Shown one piece after another: positions 34,012 to 43,007 of a DNA stretch of 45,996 nucleotides; within the stretch, counting starts at the first letter, position 1; each line of letters begins with the position of its first letter. The position numbers and the translations under genes are program-made. The DNA lies in contig NZ_PPRG01000027.1 in assembly GCF_002902625.1 (NCBI RefSeq), positions 1-45,996 of the forward strand, given 5' to 3'. Source of the DNA: Staphylococcus devriesei (GTDB lineage Bacteria > Bacillota > Bacilli > Staphylococcales > Staphylococcaceae). The notes beneath the pieces are model-generated. The model was not told the origin of the DNA, ran no database searches, and saw only the letters and a list, made by a program, of their open reading frames with translations.

Positions 34012-34362
34012 TTATAATTTTTTAATTAGACCCATTAATACAAATTGCATAGGTAATCTTAAGTACAATGCCCACTTGGGAACTTGTTTATCACCTAACG
34101 GTAATTCTTTACGCGCCATATAAATGTTAGCTGGGAACACTGCGAGTAGGAATAGATTCATTCCTTTTTTCAACCAACTAGCAGGACGTTTAACGAGCAA
34201 CATCGCTCCAAAGAATATTTCAAATACACCTGTAACTAGGACAGCTGTTTTTTGTAATGGTAAATAATCTGGCACAATATTTCTAAATTGACGCTCATTA
34301 GTAAAATGAAGCACACCTGCTGTACCAAAACCTAAACCAAGTATATATCTCATTAATTTCAC
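34012..34362 (-). CDS. DoxX-like small membrane protein
   Basis: This encodes a 116-residue protein with four hydrophobic segments (about 3-20, 38-58, 66-82 and 98-112), matching the DoxX-like family of four-helix membrane proteins of unclear function. The N-terminal [23 protein letters not shown] resembles DoxX members that have a His and a Pro-rich stretch between helices. The start is a GTG at 34360-34362 that overlaps the deoB stop by four bases (GTGA); an ATG three codons further in is an alternative. This coupling places it last in the deoC-pdp-deoB transcript, although a link to nucleoside use is not known. Confidence 0.8.
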   Translation of the reverse strand: MKLMRYILGLGFGTAGVLHFTNERQFRNIVPDYLPLQKTAVLVTGVFEIFFGAMLLVKRPASWLKKGMNLFLLAVFPANIYMARKELPLGDKQVPKWALYLRLPMQFVLMGLIKKL

Positions 34363-35549
34363 TTATGCTCAACTCCCATTTCTTTTAGATAACTTTTACC
34401 AAATTCTGGTAATTCCACGTTGAAATTATCAGCTATTGTAGCTCCAATTGAGCTAAAAGTAGTATCTCCTGATAGTTCATGATAATCTTTAATTTTCGGA
34501 CTGAACATTAGGACAGGGATGTACTCTCTTGTATGATCGGTACCATCTGCAATTGGATCGTTACCATGATCTGCAGTAATGATTACTAAATCATCTTCTT
34601 GAAGGTTATCGATTAATTCTGGTAAACGTTCGTCAAAATCTTTAATAGCTTGAGCATAGCCTTCTTTATCACGTCGATGACCATATAATGCGTCAAAATC
34701 TACTAAATTTAAGAAGCTGATGCCGCTAAAGTCCTTTTTAACCACATTAATAAGTTGATCCATGCCGTCCATATTACTTTTTGTACGAATTGCTTCAGTG
34801 ACACCTTCACCATCATAAATATCATTAATTTTACCAATAGCAATGACGTCATAATCATTATCTTTTAACGTATTCATAACAGTTTTACCGAATGGTTTTA
34901 AAGCATAATCGTGTCTATTAGATGTACGCGTGAAATTTCCAGGTTCACCAACATATGGTCGAGCAATGACACGTCCGATTAAATATTTAGGATCTTTCGT
35001 TAATTCGCGGACTTTTTCGCAAATATCATAAAGCTCTTCTAGCGGAATGATTTCTTCATGTGCCGCAATTTGTAGAACTGGATCAGCACTAGTGTATACA
35101 ATTAAATCGCCAGTCTTCATTTGATGTTCACCTAGTTCATCAATAATTGCTGTTCCTGAGGCTGGTTTATTTGCAACTACTTTACGACCAGTTATCTCTT
35201 CAATTTCTTGAATTAATTCGTCTGGGAAACCGTTTGGATAAACCTTAAATGGTTGCATGATATTTAAACCCATAATTTCCCAATGCCCAGTCATTGTATC
35301 TTTCCCTACTGAAGCTTCACTTAATTTAGTATAGAATGCCCCAGGTTGGTCAACTTTCTTAACTACTGGTAATTCTTCAATATTGCCCAATCCTAAACGT
35401 TCTAAATTAGGCAAGTCTTGTTTAAAGCCTTCTAATGTGTGTTTTAAAGTATGTGAACCCTCATCATTAAAAGCTGCTGCGTCTGGGCCTTCACCAATAC
35501 CTACTGAGTCCATAACAATTAAATGCACTCTTTTAAATGGTGTAGTCAT
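34359..35549 (-). CDS. deoB: Phosphopentomutase
   Basis: DeoB interconverts (deoxy)ribose-1-phosphate and -5-phosphate in nucleoside catabolism, using manganese. The 396 residues belong to the alkaline phosphatase superfamily: the N-terminal metal-site [12 protein letters not shown] (about 13-24), the phosphothreonine-bearing KDTMTGHWE near residue 85, and the C-terminal [18 protein letters not shown] with metal-binding Asp and His. It follows pdp by 12 bases, with a TAGGAGC site, and precedes the DoxX gene with a 4-base overlap. Confidence 0.97.
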   Translation of the reverse strand: MTTPFKRVHLIVMDSVGIGEGPDAAAFNDEGSHTLKHTLEGFKQDLPNLERLGLGNIEELPVVKKVDQPGAFYTKLSEASVGKDTMTGHWEIMGLNIMQPFKVYPNGFPDELIQEIEEITGRKVVANKPASGTAIIDELGEHQMKTGDLIVYTSADPVLQIAAHEEIIPLEELYDICEKVRELTKDPKYLIGRVIARPYVGEPGNFTRTSNRHDYALKPFGKTVMNTLKDNDYDVIAIGKINDIYDGEGVTEAIRTKSNMDGMDQLINVVKKDFSGISFLNLVDFDALYGHRRDKEGYAQAIKDFDERLPELIDNLQEDDLVIITADHGNDPIADGTDHTREYIPVLMFSPKIKDYHELSGDTTFSSIGATIADNFNVELPEFGKSYLKEMGVEHK

Positions 35550-35561
35550 ATTTACCCGCTC

Positions 35562-36863
35562 CTACTCTGTAATAATTTTATGAATTAACGTCGGTGCTTC
35601 ACTGTGTTCTTGTATAGTAATACTTTGGTCAAGTTTATCGATAACATCATCCACATTTTGACGATTACTATGAATAGTTAGTAAGGGCTCTCCAATCTGA
35701 ACCGTGTCACCAACTTTTTTATGCAACACAATACCTACACTTAAATCAATCTCATCTTCTTTTGTTTGTCTTCCAGCACCTAACATCATTGAGGCAACGC
35801 CAATTTCATTGGCAATTAATTCAGATACGACACCATTTGATTTTGCTTTATACTCAATTTTATATTGAGCAGTTGGTAATTTATCAGGATCGTCTACTAC
35901 TGTTGCATCGCCACCTTGTTGTTCTAAGAAGACTTTAAATTTAGCTAAAGCTGAGCCGTCTTTTATTGCATTTAATAATAATTGGCGTGCTTCATCTAAT
36001 GTTTTAGCTTGTTTAGCAAGTACAACCATTTGTGAACCAAGTGTTAAGACCAATTCAGTTAAATCTTCTGGCCCTTCACCTTTAAGTGTATCAATAGCTT
36101 CTTTTAATTCTAATGCATTGCCTATAGCACGACCAAGTGGTTGGCTCATATCTGAAATAATCGCCATTGTGTTTCTACCAACATTGTTGCCGATACTTAC
36201 CATAGCGTGTGCTAGATTTTCAGCATCTTCCAATGTTTTCATAAAGGCGCCATTACCTGTTTTAACATCTAAAACAATTGCGTCTGCACCAGCAGCAATT
36301 TTTTTACTCATAATAGATGAAGCGATTAATGGAATTGAATTTACTGTTCCAGTGACATCTCTTAAAGCGTATAACTTTTTATCTGCCGGTGTTAAATTTC
36401 CAGATTGACCTATCACAGCAACTTGATTTTCATTAACTAGTTTGACAAACTCATCTTCAGAAATTTCAACGTGAAAACCTTTAATAGATTCAAGTTTATC
36501 AATCGTACCACCTGTATGACCTAGACCTCGGCCACTCATTTTCGCAACTGGAACGCCAACCGCTGCAACTAACGGAGCTAACACAAGCGTTGTCGTATCA
36601 CCTACACCGCCAGTTGAATGTTTATCTACTTTGATTCCATTAATAAGTGATAAATCAATGACATCGCCTGAATTTACCATAGCCATAGTCAGATTAGCAC
36701 GTTCTTCTTCATTCATATCTTGGAAATATATTGCCATTGCTAAACTAGAAGCTTGATAATCTGGAATATCTCCCTTTGTATAACCATTAATGAAAAATTC
36801 TATTTCCTCTTGCGTGAGTGCTTTACCGTCGCGTTTCTTTTCAATAACATCTACCATTCTCAT
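35562..36863 (-). CDS. pdp: Pyrimidine-nucleoside phosphorylase
   Basis: The enzyme splits thymidine, deoxyuridine and uridine with phosphate into the base and (deoxy)ribose-1-phosphate. The 433 residues are full length: the helical N-terminal domain, the phosphate-binding [10 protein letters not shown] (about 80-89), the [16 protein letters not shown] signature of thymidine/pyrimidine phosphorylases (about 111-126) and the C-terminal barrel-sandwich domain. The ATG is preceded by GAGGGG. It is the middle gene of deoC-pdp-deoB and provides the sugar phosphate used by DeoB and DeoC. Confidence 0.97.
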   Translation of the reverse strand: MRMVDVIEKKRDGKALTQEEIEFFINGYTKGDIPDYQASSLAMAIYFQDMNEEERANLTMAMVNSGDVIDLSLINGIKVDKHSTGGVGDTTTLVLAPLVAAVGVPVAKMSGRGLGHTGGTIDKLESIKGFHVEISEDEFVKLVNENQVAVIGQSGNLTPADKKLYALRDVTGTVNSIPLIASSIMSKKIAAGADAIVLDVKTGNGAFMKTLEDAENLAHAMVSIGNNVGRNTMAIISDMSQPLGRAIGNALELKEAIDTLKGEGPEDLTELVLTLGSQMVVLAKQAKTLDEARQLLLNAIKDGSALAKFKVFLEQQGGDATVVDDPDKLPTAQYKIEYKAKSNGVVSELIANEIGVASMMLGAGRQTKEDEIDLSVGIVLHKKVGDTVQIGEPLLTIHSNRQNVDDVIDKLDQSITIQEHSEAPTLIHKIITE

Positions 36864-36913
36864 AACTCTGAACCCCTCTCGATTTAAAAGTTATTTCAAC
36901 TGCTGTGATAAGG

Positions 36914-37576
36914 TTAATAGTCGGAGTTAGATTCTAACCCTTGAATAATTTGTACGCCAGCGCTAGCACCAATACGTGTAGCCCCTGCTTCAATCATTTT
37001 ACTAAAATCTTCAAGATTACGGACTCCTCCAGATGCTTTAACTTCTAGTTCATTTCCCACTGTGTCTTTCATTAATTTCACATCTTCTGGCGTAGCTCCC
37101 CCACCAGCAAATCCAGTAGATGTTTTCACGAAGTCAGCGCCTGCCGCTTTTGCAAGTTCACAAGCTTTAACTTTTTCTTCATCAGTAAGTAAAACTGTTT
37201 CGATAATTACTTTTACAGTTTTACCATTAGCAGCGCCTACCACGCCTTCGATATCTTTTTGAACGTCTTCATATCTTCCATCCTTAAGCGCACCTACATT
37301 GATTACCATATCTATTTCAGAAGCACCATTCTTAATAGCATCTTCAGTTTCAAATATTTTAACTTCCGTAGTAGTTGCCCCTAATGGAAATCCAATAACT
37401 GTACATACTAAAACATCTGAATCTTTTAATTCTTTAGCAACGTACATTACATGTGTCGGATTAACACAAACCGACTTAAAACCATATTCCTTAGCCTCAT
37501 CAACAATTTTAGTAATTTGTTCGCGTGTAGACTCAGGCTTTAATAACGTGTGATCAATCAATTTTGCATAATTCAT
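36914..37576 (-). CDS. deoC: Deoxyribose-phosphate aldolase
   Basis: DeoC cleaves 2-deoxyribose-5-phosphate to acetaldehyde and glyceraldehyde-3-phosphate. The 220 residues (from the ATG at 37576) form a class I TIM barrel with the Schiff-base lysine in DFVKTSTGF and the catalytic KASGGVRN and [10 protein letters not shown] segments. I start at the ATG with GGAGG upstream, not at an in-frame TTG five codons earlier. It is the first gene of the cluster, divergent from deoD, and its last step feeds deoxynucleoside carbon into glycolysis. Confidence 0.97.
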   Translation of the reverse strand: MNYAKLIDHTLLKPESTREQITKIVDEAKEYGFKSVCVNPTHVMYVAKELKDSDVLVCTVIGFPLGATTTEVKIFETEDAIKNGASEIDMVINVGALKDGRYEDVQKDIEGVVGAANGKTVKVIIETVLLTDEEKVKACELAKAAGADFVKTSTGFAGGGATPEDVKLMKDTVGNELEVKASGGVRNLEDFSKMIEAGATRIGASAGVQIIQGLESNSDY

Positions 37577-37741
37577 TATAGAGTCCTCCAATATGTTGTT
37601 TAAATGTAATAAAATTCAACTTTAAACTATTTTATATTTAATTTTAATATAGTCCTTTCACTTATATAGTACAAAAATTCGCAAAAAAGTTAAACAAATG
37701 TTATCTTAATTTTAAATATGAATGTTAAGGAGAAGATTTTT

Positions 37742-38452
37742 ATGACAAATGGCACACCTCATATTCAACCTAATGGAACAAAAATTGCAAAGACAGTTTT
37801 AATGCCTGGAGATCCATTACGTGCTAAGCATATCGCCGAAAACTTTTTAGAAAACGTTGAACAGTTTAATGAAGTTCGAAATATGTTTGGTTACACTGGG
37901 ACATATAAAGGTAAAGAAATTTCAGTAATGGGTTCAGGAATGGGTATCCCAAGTATTGGAATCTATTCGTATGAATTGTATAATTTCTTTGATGTAGAGA
38001 CGATTATCCGTGTGGGTTCATGTGGCGCATTACAAAAAGATGTTAATTTATATGATGTAATTATTGCTCAAGCCGCTTCAACTAACTCTAATTATGTCGA
38101 ACAATTTAATATTCCTGGTCATTTTGCACCTATTGCTGACTTTGAGTTAATCACTAAAGCTAAAAAAGTTGCTGATGAAATCGGGGCAGTGAGTCACGTT
38201 GGTAATGTATTATCTTCAGATACTTTCTACAATGCTGATGCAACCTTCAATGATAGTTGGCATAAAATGGGCATCTTAGGTATCGAGATGGAATCAGCTG
38301 GTTTATATCTAAACGCGCTTAATGCAGGTAAAAAAGCGCTAGGCGTGTTTACAGTAAGTGATCACATTTTAAGAGATGAAGCGACATCTGCCGAAGAACG
38401 TCAAACTTCTTTCACTCAAATGATGGAAATTGCTTTAGAAATAGCTGATTAA
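37742..38452 (+). CDS. deoD: Purine-nucleoside phosphorylase (DeoD type)
   Basis: DeoD splits purine (deoxy)nucleosides with phosphate, the purine counterpart of Pdp. The 236 residues match the hexameric bacterial form: MPGDPLRAKHIAENFL near the N-terminus (phosphate-binding GDPLR), the VMGSGMGIPSIGIYSYEL region, the base- and ribose-binding EMESAGLYLNAL and the catalytic Asp in VSDH. The ATG at 37742 follows AAGGAGAAG; an upstream in-frame ATG at 37718 overlaps the site and is less likely. It is a single plus-strand gene facing the divergent deoC cluster, with a bidirectional terminator after it. Confidence 0.97.
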   Translation: MTNGTPHIQPNGTKIAKTVLMPGDPLRAKHIAENFLENVEQFNEVRNMFGYTGTYKGKEISVMGSGMGIPSIGIYSYELYNFFDVETIIRVGSCGALQKDVNLYDVIIAQAASTNSNYVEQFNIPGHFAPIADFELITKAKKVADEIGAVSHVGNVLSSDTFYNADATFNDSWHKMGILGIEMESAGLYLNALNAGKKALGVFTVSDHILRDEATSAEERQTSFTQMMEIALEIAD

Positions 38453-38480
38453 AAATATCATTAAATAAAAAGAAATATCA

Positions 38481-38512
38481 AAAAGGTCGGACAAAATTTT
38501 GTCCGACCTTTT
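38481..38512. terminator. Bidirectional terminator, deoD / dps
   Basis: A perfect 32-base palindrome AAAAGGTCGGACAAAA/TTTTGTCCGACCTTTT lies between convergent genes. Confidence 0.92.
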
Positions 38513-38539
38513 AATATCACTAGATATAACTAGCTATTA

Positions 38540-38980
38540 TTAAACTAAATATGATTTAAACATCCAGTTGTGTTTATCTACTGATGTTTGCATTCCAATG
38601 AACATATCTTCAGATACATCATCTTTTGCTTCACCAGCTACTTCAATAGCAGTTTCTAATTGTTTAGAAATATTTGTTAAGTCTTTTGAAAATTCTTCAA
38701 CCATTTGTTCGGCAGTATAATTTTTTCCTGCTTCTTCAACGATAGAAATTTCTAAACTTTCTTTTAAAGTACCAACTGGGTTACCACCCATTGCTAAAAT
38801 ACGTTCAGCTAAGTCATCGATATATTGGCTTGCTTCATTATATAATTCTTCAAATTTTTCGTGTAAAGAGAAGAAATTAGGCCCTTTAACATACCAATGG
38901 AAATTGTGTAATTTGGTAAATGCTACTATCCAGTTTGCAACTTGTTGATTTAATTCTTTTACTACATCTTGTTGAGTCAT
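38540..38980 (-). CDS. dps: Dps-family ferritin-like protein (MrgA)
   Basis: Dps/MrgA forms a 12-mer shell that oxidises and stores iron and protects DNA from peroxide. The 146 residues have the four-helix Dps fold with ferroxidase residues in KLHNFHWYVKGPNFFSLHEKFEELYNE (His at about 27 and 31, Asp/Glu in the next helix) and the conserved tail SVDKHNWMFKSYL. AAGGAGCG precedes the ATG. A perfect PerR box fills the promoter spacer (39033-39047), with a second near-perfect box further upstream (39076-39090), so peroxide induction through PerR is predicted with confidence. It is the staphylococcal mrgA. Confidence 0.97.
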   Translation of the reverse strand: MTQQDVVKELNQQVANWIVAFTKLHNFHWYVKGPNFFSLHEKFEELYNEASQYIDDLAERILAMGGNPVGTLKESLEISIVEEAGKNYTAEQMVEEFSKDLTNISKQLETAIEVAGEAKDDVSEDMFIGMQTSVDKHNWMFKSYLV

Positions 38981-39026
38981 ATTATTCGCTCCTTAAAATA
39001 GGTTGTTTCTCTTATTTATATTATTC

Positions 39027-39090
39027 ATTATATTATAATTATTATAATCTGTAAACGGAAATGCACGTTTTTAATTTATAATAACTATAA
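39027..39090 (-). promoter_or_regulatory. dps/mrgA promoter with two PerR boxes
   Basis: On the minus strand, TTTACA (39050-39055), a 17-base spacer and TATAAT (39027-39032). The spacer holds a perfect PerR box TTATAATTATTATAA (39033-39047). A second box TTATAATAACTATAA (39076-39090), with one mismatch, lies upstream of the -35. The boxes match the known PerR consensus and imply repression when manganese- or iron-loaded PerR is reduced, with release by hydrogen peroxide. Confidence 0.92.
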
Positions 39091-39217
39091 TCTAAATAAT
39101 TACTTATTACCGTTCTAAACCGTTACATGAATATCGCAATTAACTATTTTTTCAATAATAACTTTTTATTATCAATAAATGTAAAATATGTTATCAATTA
39201 CTTTGTTATTTTATCAA

Positions 39218-39613
39218 TTAACGCCGGTCATCATCAATGAAGAAAGATTTTTCATATTCATTAGGTTGATGCCAATGCGTTTTCCACATTCTATTACGGT
39301 TATCAGCAAATAAATTATAAAAGAAGTCTCTAATTGGACGCGGTACAATTTTAATTAGCATACCTAACCATTTATAATTTGGTAGGGTATTAATCAATGT
39401 AGCTATTGCAGTTGATTTATATTCTAAATGATTCCCTTTTTGTAAGATGACGCTATTTTTATTTTTAGCCTCTGGATATTGCTCAAAGAAGTTTTGCGCA
39501 GTTTGACCTTTTAAGGTTGCAATTTCATAACTTTTTGGTAATCCATGTTGAATTAACCAAATACAACAGTTATAACAATACACACAATTTCCGTCATAAT
39601 AGATAATTGGCAT
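39218..39613 (-). CDS. DCC-family thiol-disulfide oxidoreductase-like protein (DUF393)
   Basis: This 131-residue protein has the DCC family (DUF393) signature at the N-terminus: YYDGNCVYCYNCC, where DGNC and the following CxxC supply the predicted redox thiols (Cys9 and Cys12, with more cysteines at 15-16). The C-terminal RPIRDFFYNLFADNR is typical of the family. The function is inferred as a thioredoxin-like redox protein; the substrate is unknown. It is downstream of the EVE-AAA gene and, on the other side, near the PerR-controlled dps gene, but no clear terminator or operon link is visible. Confidence 0.88.
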   Translation of the reverse strand: MPIIYYDGNCVYCYNCCIWLIQHGLPKSYEIATLKGQTAQNFFEQYPEAKNKNSVILQKGNHLEYKSTAIATLINTLPNYKWLGMLIKIVPRPIRDFFYNLFADNRNRMWKTHWHQPNEYEKSFFIDDDRR

Positions 39614-39686
39614 TCGGTGTCACCTTCCTATATATTTCTTGTATATACGTTATATTCCTTTTAACCTATTCTTCTAAACACAAAAA

Positions 39687-39724
39687 CACTACCATAAGTC
39701 ACAATACTATGACTTTTGATAGTG
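39687..39724 (-). terminator. Terminator after the EVE-AAA gene
   Basis: The stem CACTACCATAAGTCA/TGACTTTTGATAGTG (39687-39701 with 39710-39724, few mismatches) is followed on minus by TTTTTG, upstream of the DCC gene. Confidence 0.8.
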
Positions 39725-39737
39725 CTTGATATATACA

Positions 39738-41111
39738 TTAATTATGTTTTACCTTTACAATACGTGTATATTTTAAAAATTGTTCTGAATATTTTCCTTT
39801 AATATCTTCGAGAGAATCATATGTTACGCCTATAATATGCCAGTTAGGATTAAAATGATAATAAGAATCTTTTTCGCGTGACCATTTAACCATATTGCCT
39901 TCTTTATTATATCTTGGCAATGTAACTTCGTATCCTTCTAAAACATTAATATAGGTTTGAAAAACATCTGGATCGATTCTATTGAAGTTATCGATAACTA
40001 AATAACTTTTATCATTTTTAGGCATTAATTGTGTAATGAATCCTTCACGATAATAAAGCGCTCCAGCCTCATTTGGTAGGTATTTACCATATAACATGTC
40101 TTCTGTAAAATCAGGATGTCCTGTAGTGATGACTGGATTGGCATTAGTTTTTTGTAATAAATTACTTGCTGCTTTTAGTCCTTCTTCTCGTTTATCTACC
40201 ACTAATAAAATAAAAGGTTTAATGGTTTCCTCATTGTCCTGTGAGACAAGTTCTGATTTATTAATTGTTTCAAACGGAGATTTAACGCCATCATTTTCAC
40301 TCATATCGAGAATTGCATCATATTGAGTCTGACTCAAACTAGCAATTGCTTGTTTTGCATTTTCTTGTAAAAAATATAAATTTTTCAGTTTGGGGTGTTT
40401 ATTTAATGAACCTAATGTGACGGGAGTAATATCTTTATCGTAGTAAATTTCAATTGCAGTACTATTTGTACGCCCAGCAACAGGTGGTTTTTCATGTATA
40501 TGACGTGATACCTCTCCAATACCTACGACAGATTGCTCATTATTTTTATTATAGAAAATAAGGTTATCACCCACTTCTAATTGATTATAGAAATGATAGC
40601 CATTACGCTTTATACCATTATAGGTATGAGTGTAAATAGTATAATGTTCCTTAGGTTCAAAATCTTCACTTTCAGATAAGAAGAAGTAACGTGGAAGTTT
40701 TTTCTCGCCTTTACCTAGAGCAACGATAAGCTCAAATTCTTCATGAGTAAGTTGATTAATTAACGTTTCACGCATATTGTTCATACGAAAATCTAATACT
40801 TCACTCCTTTTTAGATAATCAGTTGTTAATGGTTTTAATAAGTCATTAAATTTAAATTCAACTCTGATTTTATTTTGTGCACCAGTTTGTACACTAGTAA
40901 TTTCCCCGAGGCCTAGTAATCCAGTATCTGTTTGGACTTGATAAAATATAACTTGATCGCCGGTTTTAGCTTTTTTAAAAGCACGAAAGCCTTGAGTAGG
41001 ATTAAATTGGGCTCCTGATTCAAATAATGTTGTTTGTCCTACTAAAGGTTCGTTGTGGTTCCATCTTGTATAACCACAGTTGAGCCAAAAGTAATTCACT
41101 TCTTCTACCAT
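39738..41111 (-). CDS. EVE-EVE protein with a degenerate AAA_5/McrB-like domain
   Basis: This 457-residue protein appears to have three parts. Residues about 5-133 and 140-270 are two PUA/EVE-like domains; each has a matching GDQVIFYQ/GDNLIFYN (51-58, 181-188) and a GLGE/GIGE (67-70, 197-200). EVE domains bind modified bases. After a linker, about 299-457 resembles the AAA+ core of McrB/AAA_5 proteins: GHPDFTEDMLYGKY after the missing P-loop, GALYYREGF, a Walker B-like YLVIDNFNRIDPDVF (370-384), and IIGVTYDSLEDI plus YSEQFLKYTR in the sensor and RF-like positions. Neither a Walker A (GxxxxGKT) nor the catalytic Asp-Glu is present. It is probably not an ATPase or GTPase. No McrC-like nuclease is nearby. 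AAAAGGAG precedes the ATG. The domain calls are inference. Confidence 0.65.
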   Translation of the reverse strand: MVEEVNYFWLNCGYTRWNHNEPLVGQTTLFESGAQFNPTQGFRAFKKAKTGDQVIFYQVQTDTGLLGLGEITSVQTGAQNKIRVEFKFNDLLKPLTTDYLKRSEVLDFRMNNMRETLINQLTHEEFELIVALGKGEKKLPRYFFLSESEDFEPKEHYTIYTHTYNGIKRNGYHFYNQLEVGDNLIFYNKNNEQSVVGIGEVSRHIHEKPPVAGRTNSTAIEIYYDKDITPVTLGSLNKHPKLKNLYFLQENAKQAIASLSQTQYDAILDMSENDGVKSPFETINKSELVSQDNEETIKPFILLVVDKREEGLKAASNLLQKTNANPVITTGHPDFTEDMLYGKYLPNEAGALYYREGFITQLMPKNDKSYLVIDNFNRIDPDVFQTYINVLEGYEVTLPRYNKEGNMVKWSREKDSYYHFNPNWHIIGVTYDSLEDIKGKYSEQFLKYTRIVKVKHN

Positions 41112-41206
41112 AGTAAATCTCCTTTTAAATTCTTAATTAAAGACTAATTCGAATATGTATAGTGAGGTTAGACTAACAGATTTAAAATTGAGCAAAACTA
41201 GTGAAG

Positions 41207-41234
41207 AATATATTTATTCTTATAGTTATCTCAA
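41207..41234 (-). promoter_or_regulatory. Candidate promoter of the EVE-AAA gene
   Basis: TTGAGA (41229-41234), a 16-base spacer and TATATT (41207-41212) lie about 95 bases upstream of the start. This is the closest good match. Confidence 0.45.
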
Positions 41235-41408
41235 CATAGGAAATATCTTAGAATGTTATCGATTTTGTCCACCTAAAATTTAATAAGTTATGCTTTAAAT
41301 GTTAACATATCAATGCTAGATTAGCTTTTATTTTTCTACTTATTCTATCATATTTTTTAGACACTTTTATTCTTATTTTTTAATAATTTTATTGATTTCA
41401 GTTTTTAG

Positions 41409-41471
41409 AAAAAAATAGAACAAGTCTTTATAATTCACTTTAGTTCTAAGCTAATTATGAACACTTGTTCT
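41409..41471 (-). terminator. Terminator of the small membrane protein gene
   Basis: The long arms AGAACAAGTCTTTATAATT/AATTATGAACACTTGTTCT (41417-41435 with 41453-41471, two mismatches) are followed on minus by TATTTTTTTC. Confidence 0.85.
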
Positions 41472-41476
41472 AAATA

Positions 41477-41710
41477 TTATTGTTGGGAGACTAGTAAACT
41501 TCCTAACAAAGGCATTAAATTTATCATAATACCTCCAAGTTTAAGTAGCCCACTTATGTCTTTGTCTTTAAAAGTGATTATAACACTTATCATACCAATA
41601 ATTGAAACTAATCGTGGAATAAAGGGTGTCGGATATTGTGGCATATTGAAGAAAATTCCCGCCCCAGCAATGACACCACAAACTAAAGATATATATAGAA
41701 ATTGCTTCAT
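41477..41710 (-). CDS. Small three-helix membrane protein of unknown function
   Basis: This encodes a 77-residue protein with three hydrophobic stretches (about 3-22, 32-48 and 55-72) separated by short loops, one with the charged FKDKD. It is not recognisable as a known family from sequence. I start at the ATG at 41710, which has TAGGAG upstream, rather than a GTG three codons earlier that overlaps the site. It lies 54 bases downstream of manA on the same strand and ends in a strong terminator, so it may be the last gene of a manA transcript. Its coding status rests on the ribosome binding site, the topology and the terminator. Confidence 0.6.
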   Translation of the reverse strand: MKQFLYISLVCGVIAGAGIFFNMPQYPTPFIPRLVSIIGMISVIITFKDKDISGLLKLGGIMINLMPLLGSLLVSQQ

Positions 41711-41764
41711 TTGTGACACTCCTAAACTATCATGTTACTACACTACTTATTTTTTAACTTCCTC

Positions 41765-42697
41765 TTAAATGTAGCTAATAATTAAGGTGAAATCTCCTTC
41801 GAACACACTATCTAAATCTTCAGATGTTAGAATAAAATTCGATCCTTTTTCAATCTTGAAAATTTCGCCATCCGTAATGATATGACCTTCGCCTTCTAAA
41901 ACGGAGACTAAACAAAATTCTCTAGGTTTCATATAATTTAAGGTTCCATTTATTTCCCACTTAACCATAGTAAAAAAGTCATTTGATACGATATGACTAC
42001 ATTTATGGTTTTCGATAATCTCATTTTCAGGACTTATATTAGGTATATCCGCTGTAAATTGAATGACATCTAACGCCTTATCGATATCGAGTGAAGGATT
42101 GTCACTACGTTGACGCTCATAATCATATAATCTATAGGATATATCTGACGACTGCATCGTTTCATAAACCATTACGCCAGCACCAATTGAATGAATCGTT
42201 CCAGCAGGTATAAAATAAAATTCGCCTGGCTTCACTTTAATGGTCCTTAATGATTGCAATAAATTGTCTTGATCAAGTTGCTGTTGTAAGTCTTCTCTAT
42301 TATCGATAGACGTTCCCATGATAATTTCAGCATCTTCTTGCGCATCAATAATATACCAACATTCTGACTTACCATATTGGCCACTTTCATATTCATATGC
42401 ATAAGAGTCATCTGGATGAACATGAATAGATAATGGTTCATTGGCATCGACTATTTTGCATAATAAAGGAAAGTCTTTACTTGGAAAATCACCAAACAAT
42501 TCTCTATGATCTTGCCACACTTGATCAAGCGTTTGGCCAGCATAGCTACCATTAGTAATAATATTTCTTCCATTAGGGTGCACTGATATCCCCCAACATT
42601 CTCCAGTATGTTGGCTTGGTATATCATAATTAAATCGAGTTAATTTGTTACCGCCCCAAATTTTTTCATGAAAAATAGGCTTTAAAAATAACGGCAT
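41765..42697 (-). CDS. manA: Mannose-6-phosphate isomerase, class I
   Basis: ManA interconverts mannose-6-phosphate and fructose-6-phosphate using zinc. The 310 residues are the compact Gram-positive form. The FHEKIWGGNKL opening, the metal-binding HVHPDDSYAYEYE (about 96-108; two His and an acidic residue), the ECWYIIDA, and the GEFYFIPAGTIHSIGAGV segment containing another His ligand are all present. The C-terminal third is a cupin-like tail. The AGGGGGTG site precedes the ATG. The gene can feed mannose into glycolysis; I see no phosphotransferase gene beside it in this window. Confidence 0.95.
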   Translation of the reverse strand: MPLFLKPIFHEKIWGGNKLTRFNYDIPSQHTGECWGISVHPNGRNIITNGSYAGQTLDQVWQDHRELFGDFPSKDFPLLCKIVDANEPLSIHVHPDDSYAYEYESGQYGKSECWYIIDAQEDAEIIMGTSIDNREDLQQQLDQDNLLQSLRTIKVKPGEFYFIPAGTIHSIGAGVMVYETMQSSDISYRLYDYERQRSDNPSLDIDKALDVIQFTADIPNISPENEIIENHKCSHIVSNDFFTMVKWEINGTLNYMKPREFCLVSVLEGEGHIITDGEIFKIEKGSNFILTSEDLDSVFEGDFTLIISYI

Positions 42698-43007
42698 AGT
42701 TGCACCCCCTGAAACCGGTTATAGCTTTATTCTCTATTTTTAAAGTTTATTTAAAATCTTCAACTTAAGTATGTATTAAATAACGTTACTTTCTTACTTA
42801 TCACTTAAATACTGACAATCTGTATTTTAGCTCTAAAAAAATATAAGAATTATTTACAAATAAAATTTCTCATAACATTATTCTATCAATTTTTATATCG
42901 TATTAATAGAAACTATTTTTATAATAACAAGAAAGCGGAACAGAAATCTAATATGAGTACTTAGATTTCTTGGTTCCGCCTTAGCTTATATCATATAAAT
43001 TATTAAA
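42698..43007. other. Non-coding region between manA and the reductase gene
   Basis: This 310-base AT-rich gap has the reductase terminator (42933-42982) and a short palindrome AACCGGTT near the manA start. I see no convincing manA promoter and no coding sequence. Confidence 0.55.
42933..42982 (-). terminator. Terminator of the NAD(P)-binding reductase gene
   Basis: The arms AAGCGGAACAGAAATCTAA and TTAGATTTCT plus GGTTCCGCCTT (42933-42951 with 42961-42982) form a long stem with one bulge. Confidence 0.75.

Larger units (their letters stand above)
41112..41476. other. Non-coding region upstream of the EVE-AAA gene
   Basis: This 365-base gap has the terminator of the small membrane gene (41409-41471) and at least two promoter candidates on minus: TTGAGA, 16 bases, TATATT (41207-41234), and an extended -10 TGATAGAAT (41342-41350), which would give a long leader of about 225 bases. 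No coding sequence is seen. Confidence 0.55.

Noticed and set aside
39050..39066. A cre-like sequence (TGTAAACGGAAATGCA) over the dps -35 region
   Set aside because: The CG core and left half fit, but the right half does not place CA at the required positions, so I do not call a CcpA site.
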